A stretch of DNA of 64,000 nt from an uncultured Pseudomonadota bacterium (GCA_913055625.1 CAJXJW010000006.1:158668-222667), one strand, 5' to 3'; counted from the stretch's first letter, positions 29,123 to 40,065 are shown. Translations and numbers: made by a program. Notes: generated from the sequence alone by a model not told the origin.

Positions 29123-30688
29123 TCAGCGTACGCCGGTCGGGGCATTGGGGCGTGTATTCGCGTTGTCGTCCTGCCCGGCATCCGCGCGCACGAGCTCTAC
29201 CATGTGAACCGTCAGTTGCGTTTCAGTCGTGAGGGTGATGTCCGCACCGGAACCCGTTGCGAAGCTGCCGGAGTCGATGGGGAACTCGACGGTCTTCCAG
29301 GTCCCGCTCGCGCCGCCCCGGAATGAACGACTATCTCCGGCGGAGGTCCGAACGCCGAAGCGAGGGCTCCGGGAATCAAAGTAGTGAATCCGCACGATCA
29401 CTTCGCGGTCCTGAATCGCGCTGGCAAAACGGTCATCCAGCTGGAACCGCATGCGGCCATTGGCTGGAATTCGTCGGGCCCACGCGCCCTGGCGCTGCCA
29501 GTCTGGCCCGACGTCTTCAAGTTCCGTATTGGAGTCACCGGACATTCGCGACATCAGGAACGTGTAATCGCCGCTCATGTACTCACCGCCACCCCTGAAG
29601 GCTACCCACGCGCCTGGCGACCGAACGGGGTTTGAGCCAGTCTGGTACCCGGCATAGCGATTGCCAAAACTGAAGCTGGCCGCGATCTCGGGGTCAGTGT
29701 GCAGTTCGATGTCCGAGCCGTAGACCGATATGAAGGTCACGCCGACATGCAAATCGCCAAGGATTCGCCAGTAGTTCCATTGCGCCGGTGGCTGCTCGCC
29801 ACGGGAACCCTTTTCGGAATACGAGAACGGCTCGGCATAAATCAGGGTCTTGCCATTGCGTCCGTACTCCATGTGCACGTCATACTTTCGCTCGGTGCTG
29901 CGCGAATAGGGTTCCGGCACGCTGGATGTATGAAAGAGGCCCATACGGCCGTCTCTGATGGCTGCGAGAATGGCGGGGCTGACGTTGGGTTCGTCACCCG
30001 TGAGCAGGACGGACCGTACCAGCACGAGGAAATCCGGCGTGAACACGTTGAGATAGAGTTCCGACGCGAAGGCTTTGTATTCCTCGTCGCGACTCTCGGT
30101 GTAAGGCACCCAATCCACGCCTGCCGGCACCGTCCACTGGCCCTGCGCCTGGTATTGTGACTCGATACCCGAGTGCTCCGTGCCAAGGGCATTGATATTG
30201 CCGCGTATCGAATAGACGGTTGAGCGATACGGCGATTGTCGAAGGTACTCGGCAAACGCTTCGAGCAGTTCGCGGAAGCGCTGTTGGAAGTTCGGGTGCC
30301 AGTAAGCAAGCGTACCCTCGTCGTTCTTGACCTGCAGAGATTGCTGGACAGGATGCCAGGGCACTTCATTATAAAGGTAGGCCGGCTTGTAGCTGCCTCG
30401 GATGGCGATCGTCACCGACTTGCCGAGATCGTGATAACGCTTCAGTTCAGTATCGAATATGCTGAAATCATAGACACCGGGCTGGGGATTGATGTCTTGC
30501 CATTCCGGGGTGATATAGCCACCGCGCAGAAACGGCAACCCATCGAGATCTTTCTTTCCCCAGATCTTGTGAATGCCCCACACGTCCTCGCTCACCTCGG
30601 CCGCGTGCGCAGCGGGTCCGGTCAGCAGGATTAGTGAGATCAGCGAGAGAAGCGCTAGTTCAAGACGTCCTGTCGTCAACCTGTACAA
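29123..30688 (-). CDS. secreted TIM-barrel glycoside-hydrolase-like protein of unknown family
   Basis: 521 residues from TTG 30688, chosen because GGGAGG stands seven bases upstream and a typical signal peptide (LALLSLISLILLTGPAAHA) follows at once; the open frame extends much further upstream without any sensible sequence. The main domain has the pattern of a clan-A barrel: GGYITPEWQDINPQPGVYDF, then YSIRGNINALGTEHSG with a possible acid/base Glu and TLIYAEPFSYSEKG with a possible nucleophile. A beta-sandwich of about 140 residues ends the protein. It resembles GH42- or agarase-like barrels in outline, but I cannot assign a family. It converges on the sulfatase gene and probably acts on the same extracellular glycan. 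Confidence 0.7.
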   Translation of the reverse strand: MYRLTTGRLELALLSLISLILLTGPAAHAAEVSEDVWGIHKIWGKKDLDGLPFLRGGYITPEWQDINPQPGVYDFSIFDTELKRYHDLGKSVTIAIRGSYKPAYLYNEVPWHPVQQSLQVKNDEGTLAYWHPNFQQRFRELLEAFAEYLRQSPYRSTVYSIRGNINALGTEHSGIESQYQAQGQWTVPAGVDWVPYTESRDEEYKAFASELYLNVFTPDFLVLVRSVLLTGDEPNVSPAILAAIRDGRMGLFHTSSVPEPYSRSTERKYDVHMEYGRNGKTLIYAEPFSYSEKGSRGEQPPAQWNYWRILGDLHVGVTFISVYGSDIELHTDPEIAASFSFGNRYAGYQTGSNPVRSPGAWVAFRGGGEYMSGDYTFLMSRMSGDSNTELEDVGPDWQRQGAWARRIPANGRMRFQLDDRFASAIQDREVIVRIHYFDSRSPRFGVRTSAGDSRSFRGGASGTWKTVEFPIDSGSFATGSGADITLTTETQLTVHMVELVRADAGQDDNANTRPNAPTGVR

Positions 30689-31311
30689 CCGATATCCTCC
30701 CTGTCGATGGTTCGGATGGTACGCTGCGTCGCAAGCAAGACTGTGATGGCCGTCACACTTGTCGTGGGGATAACGATACGTGGCAGATACTTTTTGATCT
30801 GCAATTTCGCTGACTCGCAGGACGCATGTTTGTGCGGGGGCGCAGCCTGCAGCGAGTACATGAATCGTTGCGCGACCAACGCATATCGGGGGACACCCAT
30901 TTCGCAGCCTCTGCACGAACGAATCGAAACGCGCCGGCCATGAAGTGTCGCTGGATCCCGAATGAGCGCGAAACAGCAACCTCCTCTTGGAATGCGAGGC
31001 TCGGCGGCAGTCTAGCACGCTCCCTGTCCGGCAACCACATCGCCCGTCGGCGCCCGAGGCGCAATGTCGTGGTAGCCCGGATTCGTGCTGCCAGTGAGAC
31101 ACGGTCGTCGACCGCGAGGTGCGTACGGCCGACCTGGGTATTCATGCGGCGCGAGGGTGCCAATGGTAGGTGCAAACCTCGTTCGGCAGCGACCTTCGAA
31201 CGTCGGTAAATCGCGCGAATTTCCAATCCCGTAGTCGGATGTTAGAGTCGCGGGGCACGAAAGGGCGCGTTTCGGCGCCGATCGCGACATTTTCAACGAC
31301 GGAGACGACTG
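30689..31311. other. intergenic stretch with no recognised gene
   Basis: This gap of more than 600 bases separates two divergent secreted hydrolases. Open frames in it are arginine-rich shadows with no ribosome site or domain. It is relatively A+T-rich near 30780-30900. I looked for a second GEMM aptamer and other riboswitch consensus blocks and found none. It should hold promoters for the two flanking genes, but I could not pick a convincing one. Confidence 0.5.
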
Positions 31312-33120
31312 ATGTCGACAATTCATGGTCGAGGCGCGGCCGCAATCGCGACGCTGCTGCTCGGTTTTGTCGTCGGTGGGGCCCAGGCCACGACGATGGA
31401 CGGCGAAAGGATGCGCTGGCACGCCGTGACGATCACGCTGGACGGGCCGCAAGCGGCGGAGGATGGCGACCCGAATCCGTTTCGCGACTATCGTCTCGAC
31501 GTCACGTTCACGCACGCGCGCAACGACGTTGAGGTTGTTGTGCCCGGCTATTTCGCCGCTGACGGCGATGCCGCGGAGACCGGTGCCGTCGCCGGCGACA
31601 AGTGGCGCGTGCATTTCGTGCCGCGGGAAACCGGCCAATGGCTCTACAAGGTCTCGTTTCGCGCAGGGACCGATGTCGCGATTTCGGCAGACCCGGCAGC
31701 CGGCGAACCGACGGGACCGGACGGGCTGCTCGGCAGCTTCATTGTCGCGGAGTCCGACAAGCACGGTCGCGATTTTCGCGCCAAGGGCTTCCTTCGATAC
31801 ACGGGAGGCCGCTACCCGGTCTTCGACAATGACCAGACTTTTCTGAAGGCGGGCGCCGACTCGCCGGAAACCTTGCTGGCATATGCGGACTTCGACGGCA
31901 CTTACGACCACGGTGGCGGCAACTCGATCAAGTCCTGGGCGGCGCACCGGCGCGACTGGAAGGCCGGCGACCCGACCTGGCAGGGCTCGAAAGGCATCGG
32001 GCTGATCGGTGCGCTCAACTACCTGGCCGGGCAGGGCATGAACGCATTCTCGTTCCTGACGATGAACGTCGACGGCGACGGGAAGAATGTCTGGCCATGG
32101 GTATCGCACGTCGAGAGGGATCGCTACGACGTCTCCAAGCTGGCGCAGTGGGAGGTCGTGTTCTCGCACGCAGACACGCTGGGCCTGTTCCTGCACTTCA
32201 AGACGCAGGAGACGGAGAACGACCTGCTGCTCGATGGCGGCAGGCTGGGGCCGGAGCGCCGGCTCTACTACCGCGAACTGATCGCGCGCTTCTCTCATCA
32301 CCTGGCCCTGAACTGGAACCTGGGCGAGGAGAACGACACCTGGGAAGAGCTGGACGATGCCGACGAGGAACACGTCAGGTCGATCATCGACTATATCGCC
32401 GGTCTCGATCCCTACGATCACCCGATCGTGATTCACAGCTACCCGGACCAGCAGTCCGACGTGTATACGCCATTGCTGGGGGATGCGTCGGGCTTACATG
32501 GCGTCTCGCTGCAGACCGACATCGAGAACGTGCACGCGGACACGCTCCGCTGGCTTGACGCATCCGCCGAGGCCGGCCGGCAGTGGATCGTGGCCAACGA
32601 CGAAATCGGGCCGGCCAACGACGGCGTCAAGCCGGACGGGAAAGACAACAACCGCTTCGAGACCCGCTACCACGCGCTATGGGGCAACCTGATGGCGGGC
32701 GGCTGGGGTGTGGAGTACTACTTCGGCTACCGTCACGCGCAGAACGATTTGAATGCGGAGGACTGGGGCAGCCGCAGCCTCGCCTGGGCCGAGGCGCGCC
32801 ACGCCCTCACGTTCTTCGAGGCTTACCTGCCGTACACCCGCATGCAATCCGCCGACGAGCTGACGGATCGGGATGATGACTATGTGTTCGCCGCAGCGGG
32901 AGAGACGTACGCGGTGTACCTCCCGACAGCGACGGCAACGACGGTGGATCTGGGCGCCGACAAGCGCGAGTACACAGTCGAGTGGTACAACCCGCGACGC
33001 GGCGGGGCACTACGTACGGGCAGTGTTGACAGCGTCAGCGGGCCGGGGCCGGCCGACATCGGCCTGCCTCCAGGTGATCGGGAGGCGGACTGGGTTGCGC
33101 TCGTACGTCGTTCGCGCTGA
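31312..33120 (+). CDS. secreted DUF5060-type putative glycoside hydrolase
   Basis: A 602-residue exported protein with a GGAG ribosome site before ATG 31312 and a signal peptide of about 25 residues ending AQA. An N-terminal DUF5060 beta-sandwich (about 30-140, RMRWHAVTITLDGP) is followed by a TIM barrel (about 160-500) beginning FLRYTGGRYPVF and FLKAGADSPETLLAYADFDG, typical of DUF5060/DUF4038 hydrolases. E339 or E340 in NLGEEN is the likely acid/base, and IVANDEIGPAND may hold the nucleophile. A small C-terminal beta domain (about 520-600) resembles the collagen-binding-like domain often found there. Substrate is unknown; relatives are found in marine polysaccharide degraders. Confidence 0.8.
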   Translation: MSTIHGRGAAAIATLLLGFVVGGAQATTMDGERMRWHAVTITLDGPQAAEDGDPNPFRDYRLDVTFTHARNDVEVVVPGYFAADGDAAETGAVAGDKWRVHFVPRETGQWLYKVSFRAGTDVAISADPAAGEPTGPDGLLGSFIVAESDKHGRDFRAKGFLRYTGGRYPVFDNDQTFLKAGADSPETLLAYADFDGTYDHGGGNSIKSWAAHRRDWKAGDPTWQGSKGIGLIGALNYLAGQGMNAFSFLTMNVDGDGKNVWPWVSHVERDRYDVSKLAQWEVVFSHADTLGLFLHFKTQETENDLLLDGGRLGPERRLYYRELIARFSHHLALNWNLGEENDTWEELDDADEEHVRSIIDYIAGLDPYDHPIVIHSYPDQQSDVYTPLLGDASGLHGVSLQTDIENVHADTLRWLDASAEAGRQWIVANDEIGPANDGVKPDGKDNNRFETRYHALWGNLMAGGWGVEYYFGYRHAQNDLNAEDWGSRSLAWAEARHALTFFEAYLPYTRMQSADELTDRDDDYVFAAAGETYAVYLPTATATTVDLGADKREYTVEWYNPRRGGALRTGSVDSVSGPGPADIGLPPGDREADWVALVRRSR

Positions 33121-33183
33121 CGGTGTGACGCAAGGACGACTTGTGTCAGACACCGTCGCGAGTGCCCGGGTATATTGACGGCG

Positions 33184-34149
<966 letters not shown>

Positions 34150-34209
34150 AATGCGGCCCTTGGGCCCGAATCCTCTGAAACCACCACGCCGCGGAGACCA
34201 GCGCCACTC

Positions 34210-35028
34210 ATGAGTGCCAAGCCGAAACAGTCCCGACCGACCATGGCCGAGCAGGCCGACATACACGAGTTGTATGAGTTGTCGGTACAGAACGTCGAGA
34301 ACGAAGTCGAATTTCTGCAGACGACGTTCACCGAGCTGCGTGGCAGGCCCGCGCACCTGTTCCGTGAGGACTTCTGCGGAACGGCTGCCGCCTCGTGCCA
34401 GTGGGTGCGGCAGGGGCCCGAGTTCCGAGCTATCGGCGTCGACATCGATCCGTCCGTGCTGGACTGGGGGCGCCGGAATCGCGTCGGGCGCCTGCCGAGC
34501 GTGGACCAGGCCCGCGTTCAACTCATCGAGTCCGACGTCCTCGAAGTCGAGACGCCGCCGGTCGACGCGCTGGCCGCGTTCAATTTCAGCTACTGGATCT
34601 TCGAGGAGCGTACCACGATGCTGCGCTACATGCAGCGGTGTCACGCGGCACTGAAGGACGACGGGGTCTTTTTCCTGGACATGTTCGGCGGACCCGAGTC
34701 GTTCGAGGAGACCAAGGAGAAGACCAAGTACGACGGGTTCACCTACGTCTGGCACCAGGCGAAGTTCCACCCGGTGACGAATCACATGCGTTGCCACATC
34801 CATTTCAAGTTCCCGGACGGCTCGCAGATCAAGAAGGCGTTCACCTACGAGTGGCGCATGTACACGGCCCCGGAGTTGCGCGACCTGCTGCTGGAGGCCG
34901 GCTTCAGGAAGGTGACGGTTTACTGGGAAGGCGAGGACGAGGACGGGGAAGGAAACGGCATTTTCACCCCGAACGACAAGGGAGAGGCCGATCTCGCCTG
35001 GATTGCGTATATCGTTGCCGAAAAATAG
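34210..35028 (+). CDS. class I SAM-dependent methyltransferase
   Basis: A 272-residue cytoplasmic protein. A Rossmann methyltransferase core is visible: LFREDFCGTAAASCQWV in place of motif I, GVDIDPSVLDWG as motif II with the acidic ribose-binding residue, and LAAFNFSYWIF in the motif IV area. The C-terminal half adds a beta-rich region (HFKFPDGSQIKKAF) and YTAPELRDLLLEAGFRKV. The target is not identifiable. It lies 60 bases after dusA and 16 bases before the cyclase gene, so the three may be co-transcribed. Confidence 0.85.
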   Translation: MSAKPKQSRPTMAEQADIHELYELSVQNVENEVEFLQTTFTELRGRPAHLFREDFCGTAAASCQWVRQGPEFRAIGVDIDPSVLDWGRRNRVGRLPSVDQARVQLIESDVLEVETPPVDALAAFNFSYWIFEERTTMLRYMQRCHAALKDDGVFFLDMFGGPESFEETKEKTKYDGFTYVWHQAKFHPVTNHMRCHIHFKFPDGSQIKKAFTYEWRMYTAPELRDLLLEAGFRKVTVYWEGEDEDGEGNGIFTPNDKGEADLAWIAYIVAEK

Positions 35029-35044
35029 CTTGTAAAATAAAGAG

Positions 35045-35941
35045 ATGGCACGGGATCTTGAGGTAGCAATCGTATTTGCGGATGTGGTCGGCAGCACGCA
35101 GCTGTACGACAAGTTCGGCGATACCAAGGCCAGCGAGACGGTCGCTGCCTGCCTCGAGATCATGAAAGACGCGACACTGCAGCACAACGGCACGGTCATC
35201 AAGACGATTGGTGACGAGGTCATGTCCACGTTCAACACGGTGGACGATGCCATGAGCGCCGCCGTCATGATGCAGGGGCGGATCACGGCGGACACGCGGA
35301 AAGAGGGCGGCATTCCGGTCTCCATCCGGATCGGATGCCACTACGGCCCCGTGGTCCAGGAGCAGAACGACATCTTCGGCGCCGCCGTGCACACGGCAAA
35401 TCGCATGACGTCGCAGGCAAAGGCGCGGCAGATCATCATCTCCGGCGAAACGGTCAAGAAGATGAGCCCGGAGCTCCAGAAGCAGACGCGTCAGATCGAC
35501 GTGGCAACGGTACGGGGGCGCCTGGACGAGGTCGCGTTGTTCGAGCTTTTGTGGAACCCGGAGGAGGCGACGAGCATGCTCCCCACGATCGAGTGGGAGA
35601 GCAAGGACAAGGGCTCGAACCGCCTCATGCTGAGTTTTCGTGGCAAGTCGGTCGAACTGTCGGACAAACGCAAGAGCGTCACGATCGGCCGCGCCGAAGA
35701 CAACGACCTCGTCATCAAGGGCAACCTGATCTCGCGCATACACGCCAAGGTGGAGATGCGCCGCGGCAAGTTCGTGCTCATCGATCAAAGCACGAACGGC
35801 ACGTTCCTGCAGGACGTGCTCGGCAACGAGACCTTCGTCCGACGGGATTCTACGGAGCTCGGCGGCGAAGGGACGATCGGGCTCGGCCGGGCCGAACAGC
35901 CCGGCGCATCACTGGCGATCCACTACAAGGCGCTGACCTGA
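35045..35941 (+). CDS. class III adenylate/guanylate cyclase with C-terminal FHA domain
   Basis: A 298-residue soluble protein. The class III cyclase domain (about 5-170) has both metal-binding aspartates, D13 in FADVVGST and D57 in KTIGDEVM, with the purine-selecting pair K53 and D109 that favours ATP. The usual transition-state Asn of the VNxAxR motif is His116 here (VHTANRM), while R120 is kept. An FHA domain follows (about 215-295: VTIGRAEDNDLVI, SRIHAKVE, DQSTNGTF) and should bind phosphothreonine. It is probably a cAMP-producing or cyclase-like sensor tied to Ser/Thr phosphorylation. Its last 19 bases overlap the convergent pckG gene. Confidence 0.9.
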   Translation: MARDLEVAIVFADVVGSTQLYDKFGDTKASETVAACLEIMKDATLQHNGTVIKTIGDEVMSTFNTVDDAMSAAVMMQGRITADTRKEGGIPVSIRIGCHYGPVVQEQNDIFGAAVHTANRMTSQAKARQIIISGETVKKMSPELQKQTRQIDVATVRGRLDEVALFELLWNPEEATSMLPTIEWESKDKGSNRLMLSFRGKSVELSDKRKSVTIGRAEDNDLVIKGNLISRIHAKVEMRRGKFVLIDQSTNGTFLQDVLGNETFVRRDSTELGGEGTIGLGRAEQPGASLAIHYKALT

Positions 35942-37719
35942 CGCCGCGGTGTCGCGCTCGTCGCGGCAATATCCAGTTCCCGGGTGACGCGAGCGAGTTC
36001 GGCGCGCAACGCGTCCGGCAGGCGTGACCCGTACTGCGCCAGGTATTTCGCCACCTCCGACATTTCCGCGAGCCACGCGGCCGGCTGCACAGAGGTCAGC
36101 GCGTCGAGTGCCCCGTCGTCGAGCTCGAGGCCCTGCGTATCCAGGCTGCCGGGTGCAGGCAGGCGCCCGATCGGTGAATCAATGGCCGCCGCGCGCTCAT
36201 CGCAACGGTCGAGAATCCAGCGCAGCACGCGCAGGTTCTCACCGAATCCCGGCCACAGGAAGCGGCCGTCCTCGTCCCGGCGGAACCAATTGACGTGAAA
36301 AATCTTCGGCAACGTGGCTGACCTGTCCGCGAACGACAGCCAGTGCGCCCAGTAGTCGGCGAAGTTGTAGCCACAGAACGGCTGCATTGCCATCGGGTCG
36401 CGGCGCACGACGCCGACGTCGCCCGTGCTTGCCGCGGTGGTTTCCGATGCGACACTTGCACCGACGAGGACGCCATGGCGCCAGTCGCGCGCCTCGTAGA
36501 CGAGCGGGGCGAGGTCCTTCCTGCGGCCGCCGAACACGATTGCCGAAATCGGTACGCCTTCCGGCGCCTCGGCAAGCGTCGAGTAGCCCGGGTTGTTGCT
36601 GGCCGCGACCGTGAATCGCGAATTGGGATGCGCCGCCGGACCCTGGTCCGGGTCGTACGGCCGCCCGAGCCAGTCGATGGCGGGCTCGCCCTCGCGGCGG
36701 TCTTCCCACCACGGTTCGTTGTCGGCGGTCAGCGCGACGTTCGTAAAGATCGTGTCGTGCCGGATCATGTCGTAGGCATTGCGATTGGTTTTCGCATTCG
36801 TGCCGGGCACCACGCCGAAATACCCCGACTCGGGATTGATGGCGCGCAGGCGGCCGTCATCGTCCAGGTGCATCCACGCAATGTCGTCGCCCAGCGTCCA
36901 GACCTTCCAGCCCTTCTGCGATGCCGGCGGGATCAGCATCGCCAGGTTCGTTTTGCCACAGGCGGACGGCAGTGCGCAGGCGATGTAGCGGGTTTCGCCG
37001 TCCGGGCTCTCGATGCCCACGATCAGCATGTGCTCCGCGAGCCAGCCCTCGTGGCGTCCCTGGTTGCTCGCAATGCGCAGGGCATGGCACTTCTTGCCGA
37101 GCAATGCATTGCCGCCGTAGCCGGAGCCGAAGCTCTTGATCGTCGACTCCCCGGGAAAGTGCAGGATCAGCCGCTTGTCAGGGTCCAGGTCGCCGGTCGA
37201 GTGCAGTCCGCGGACGAACCGGCCTTCCCGTTCGATGCGCCGCAGCGCCGCCGTGCCCATCCGCGTCATCAGCTTCATGTTCGCGACGACGTAAGGACTG
37301 TCCGTAATCTCCACGCCGCAGCGTGAATAGGGCGACGCGAGCGGACCCATGCAATACGGGATGACGTAAAGGGTCCGGCCGCGCATTGCACCCTCGAACA
37401 ATGCATCGATGCGCGCATGCGCCTCGGCGGGCGCCAGCCAGTTGTTGTTCGGGCCGGCGTCGTCGGGGTCGTCGGTGCAGACGTAGGTCAGGTGCTCGAC
37501 ACGCGCCACGTCCGACGGATCGGAGCGGTGCAGGTAGCAGTTGGGGTAGGTCTCAGGATTCAGCGCGTGCAGCGTCCCGTCCGCAAGCATCGCGTCGATG
37601 AGCAGACGGTATTCCTCATCGGTGCCGGTGCACCAGTGAATCCGCTCCGGCTGTGTCAGTGCCGCAACGTCGTCGATCCACTGCTGCAGGCTGTCGAGGC
37701 GCGTCGTCATCCGTGTCAC
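35923..37719 (-). CDS. pckG: phosphoenolpyruvate carboxykinase (GTP)
   Basis: A 598-residue GTP-dependent PEPCK that turns oxaloacetate into PEP for gluconeogenesis. Its length and motifs separate it from the ATP type: SPYSRCGVEITDSPYVV, FPGESTIKSFGSGYGGNALLGKKC, the P-loop CALPSACGKTNLAM, and NPESGYFGVVPGTN. It is cytoplasmic. It converges on the cyclase gene with a 19-base overlap of the two 3' ends. With ppsA it supplies carbon towards glucose 1-phosphate and glycogen. Confidence 0.97.
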   Translation of the reverse strand: MTRMTTRLDSLQQWIDDVAALTQPERIHWCTGTDEEYRLLIDAMLADGTLHALNPETYPNCYLHRSDPSDVARVEHLTYVCTDDPDDAGPNNNWLAPAEAHARIDALFEGAMRGRTLYVIPYCMGPLASPYSRCGVEITDSPYVVANMKLMTRMGTAALRRIEREGRFVRGLHSTGDLDPDKRLILHFPGESTIKSFGSGYGGNALLGKKCHALRIASNQGRHEGWLAEHMLIVGIESPDGETRYIACALPSACGKTNLAMLIPPASQKGWKVWTLGDDIAWMHLDDDGRLRAINPESGYFGVVPGTNAKTNRNAYDMIRHDTIFTNVALTADNEPWWEDRREGEPAIDWLGRPYDPDQGPAAHPNSRFTVAASNNPGYSTLAEAPEGVPISAIVFGGRRKDLAPLVYEARDWRHGVLVGASVASETTAASTGDVGVVRRDPMAMQPFCGYNFADYWAHWLSFADRSATLPKIFHVNWFRRDEDGRFLWPGFGENLRVLRWILDRCDERAAAIDSPIGRLPAPGSLDTQGLELDDGALDALTSVQPAAWLAEMSEVAKYLAQYGSRLPDALRAELARVTRELDIAATSATPRRQVSAL

Positions 37720-37838
37720 TTGATTCCGTTCAGTCGCCGAACCGGGTTCGACCTGGTTGCCGGGGCAACGAATTATAGCGACGCGATTTCACTTTGCACG
37801 CTTGAGAGCGCTAACAGTTCTTGCGAATCGAATGCCGT

Positions 37839-38732
37839 TCAGTAGGAACGCCGGGAATCGTCGAACAGGTTCATCGAGCGCCGGTAACTCGCGTAGCGCC
37901 GGGCGTCGATGACACCGGTATCAACCGCGCCTTTCACGGCACAGCCCGGTTCGCGCAGGTGCAGGCAGTTCGCGAAGCGGCATTCGCGCGCGCGTGTGGC
38001 GATTTCCCGGTACCCGTGCGCGACGTCGACGGCTTGCGCGAACGCCGGCGCGAAATCGCGCACGCCCGGCGAATCGATGACGGCACCGCCGCACGCCAGC
38101 GGCAGCAGCACGGCATTGACGGTGGTGTGCCGACCTTCGCCCGTCTTGCGCGAGATGCCGGATGTGCGTTGCGAGGACGGGGGTGACATGCCGTTGATCA
38201 GGCTGGATTTGCCGACACCGGACTGTCCGACCAGCAGTGCGACCCGCGAGCCGACGGTCCGCTCCAGGGCTGCAATCGACTGGGGATCGTCGATCGATGT
38301 CCGCGCGACGCCATAGCCGAGTTCCCGGTACACGCGCAGCATAGCGTCAGCCTCGTCGCCGCCGGGCAGGTCCGATTTGTGCCAGGCAACGATGGCCTCC
38401 GCGCCCATGTTTTCGGCGGCGCAAAGGTAGCGGTCGACGATGTACCAGTCCGGCTTCGGCTCCGGCGCCGCAACCACGATCACGACGTCGACGTTGGATG
38501 CGAGTACCTCGACCGCGCCGCGCAGGTTCGGGCGTGTCAGTGCGTTGCGCCGCTCGTGGATTTCCACGATCAGCCACTCATCGTTGTCGATCGGGACGAC
38601 CGAGACCCGGTCCGCGCAGACGGGCTTCAGGCCGCGGCCCTTTATTCTCGCATCGCCGGCAGTTCCGTCGGCAAAAGCGATGTGCATCCGGCGGCCGAAG
38701 TTCGCCGTGATCGTGGCTGTCAGTCGGGTCAT
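37839..38732 (-). CDS. rsgA: ribosome small subunit-dependent GTPase A
   Basis: A 297-residue circularly permuted GTPase that checks late 30S assembly. An OB fold forms the N-terminus (about 1-75). The G motifs come in the permuted order G4 (AWHKSDL), G1 ([11 protein letters not shown]), G3 (DSPGVRDF), as in YjeQ. The C-terminal zinc site is [14 protein letters not shown]. It is somewhat shorter than the E. coli protein (about 350 residues). It is divergent from orn with 80 bases between, the common proteobacterial arrangement. Confidence 0.95.
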   Translation of the reverse strand: MTRLTATITANFGRRMHIAFADGTAGDARIKGRGLKPVCADRVSVVPIDNDEWLIVEIHERRNALTRPNLRGAVEVLASNVDVVIVVAAPEPKPDWYIVDRYLCAAENMGAEAIVAWHKSDLPGGDEADAMLRVYRELGYGVARTSIDDPQSIAALERTVGSRVALLVGQSGVGKSSLINGMSPPSSQRTSGISRKTGEGRHTTVNAVLLPLACGGAVIDSPGVRDFAPAFAQAVDVAHGYREIATRARECRFANCLHLREPGCAVKGAVDTGVIDARRYASYRRSMNLFDDSRRSY

Positions 38733-38812
38733 GCGGCCTGTCCGCTCGTGTTTGCGGTGAGTATGCCGACAAGTCGTGGTTCCTGCACTGCCGGAAACGG
38801 TACACTCCGCGG

Positions 38813-39376
38813 ATGGACAAGCGCAGCAACCTCGTCTGGATCGACCTCGAGATGACGGGGCTCGATACCGTCAACGACAGCATCATCGAAATCGCGACGA
38901 TCGTGACCGACCGGCACCTCAACGAACTCGCGGAGGGTCCGGTCCTCGCCGTGCACCAACCCGTGGCGGCGCTGGATGCCATGGACGAATGGAACACTCG
39001 GCAGCACCGCGAATCGGGGCTGACGGAGCGCGTTCTCACCAGTGACATTACCCACGCCGAGGCCGAACGCCGCACGCTCGCATTCCTGGCCGAATGGGTG
39101 GAGCCAGGTGCATCGCCGATGGCGGGCAACAGTATCTGCCAGGACCGGCGATTTCTCGCACGCGAGATGCCGCAACTCGAGCGCTTTTTTCATTACCGCA
39201 ACCTGGACGTCAGCACGTTGAAGATCCTGGCACAGCTCTGGTCGCCGGCGGTGGCGGCGGGGTTCAACAAGGAATCGTCGCATCGCGCACTCGCGGATAT
39301 CCGCGATTCCATTGCCGAACTCGCCTGGTACCGCGAACACCTGTTGTCGATCCCGACGGCGCCTGCCGCCGAATGA
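38813..39376 (+). CDS. orn: oligoribonuclease
   Basis: A 187-residue DEDDh 3'-5' exoribonuclease that finishes degradation of RNA dinucleotides, including pGpG made from cyclic di-GMP. Exo I reads [10 protein letters not shown], exo II contains [12 protein letters not shown] and exo [16 protein letters not shown] with the catalytic His and Asp. It is normal in length. The stop overlaps the next start as ATGA. It is a housekeeping gene, but relevant here because a cyclic-di-GMP riboswitch is in the same window. Confidence 0.97.
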   Translation: MDKRSNLVWIDLEMTGLDTVNDSIIEIATIVTDRHLNELAEGPVLAVHQPVAALDAMDEWNTRQHRESGLTERVLTSDITHAEAERRTLAFLAEWVEPGASPMAGNSICQDRRFLAREMPQLERFFHYRNLDVSTLKILAQLWSPAVAAGFNKESSHRALADIRDSIAELAWYREHLLSIPTAPAAE

Positions 39377-39969
39377 CCGAACCGGCCTGGGCGGCGGCCA
39401 GCGTCCGCAACAGCGGCCCGATCCTGGACGTCCTTCGGCACGAATTCGCAGGATCCCGCACGGTGCTCGAGATCGGTACGGGAACCGGCTGCCACGCGGT
39501 CCGATTCGCGCAGGCGCTGCCGACGCTCGACTGGCAGACCGGGGATCTTCCGGAGATGCTGGACGGCATCCGCGCGAACCTGGCAGCGGCGGGAGTGGCA
39601 AACGTCCGCGCGCCGATCGAACTCGACATGAACCGGCCGCCGTCGCCGGGCACCCTGTACGACGCCGTGTACTCGAGCAACACGTGGCACATCATGGGCG
39701 CGCAGGCGGCTCGGCATTCCCTGCCGTTCATCGCGGCATCGCTGCGTGAGGGCGGCGTGTTCTGCTATTACGGCCCATTCCGGCGCAGCGGCCGATTCAA
39801 CGCCGACAGCAATGCGGCGTTCGACCGGTCTTTGCGCGGCCGCGACCCCGCCATGGGGCTTTGTGACCTCGACGACATCACGGCGTGGGCGGCGGACAGC
39901 GGGCTGCGCCGGGAGCGGATTCATGCGATGCCCGCCAACAACCTGCTGCTGACGTGGCGGCGCGCGTGA
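39373..39969 (+). CDS. DUF938 family SAM-dependent methyltransferase-like protein
   Basis: A 198-residue protein starting at ATG 39373, which overlaps the orn stop, so it is translationally coupled. The motif I region is [20 protein letters not shown]. The next parts, [13 protein letters not shown] and [13 protein letters not shown], and [22 protein letters not shown] near residue 125, are the DUF938 signature. It has the full Rossmann core of a methyltransferase but its substrate is not known. Confidence 0.88.
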   Translation: MTEPAWAAASVRNSGPILDVLRHEFAGSRTVLEIGTGTGCHAVRFAQALPTLDWQTGDLPEMLDGIRANLAAAGVANVRAPIELDMNRPPSPGTLYDAVYSSNTWHIMGAQAARHSLPFIAASLREGGVFCYYGPFRRSGRFNADSNAAFDRSLRGRDPAMGLCDLDDITAWAADSGLRRERIHAMPANNLLLTWRRA

Positions 39970-40065
39970 CAGTCCGTGGACGGCCGGGAAGTGTCGCCAA
40001 TAAGAGACTGATTTGATTAAGCTTTGGCTTTCCAGCCGGCCCCAGATATCTTATAGTTTTGGCCC

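Noticed and set aside
31012..32436. 474-codon minus-strand frame across the DUF5060 gene
   Set aside because: It is a shadow of the plus-strand hydrolase; composition is Arg/Val-rich and no start signal is seen.
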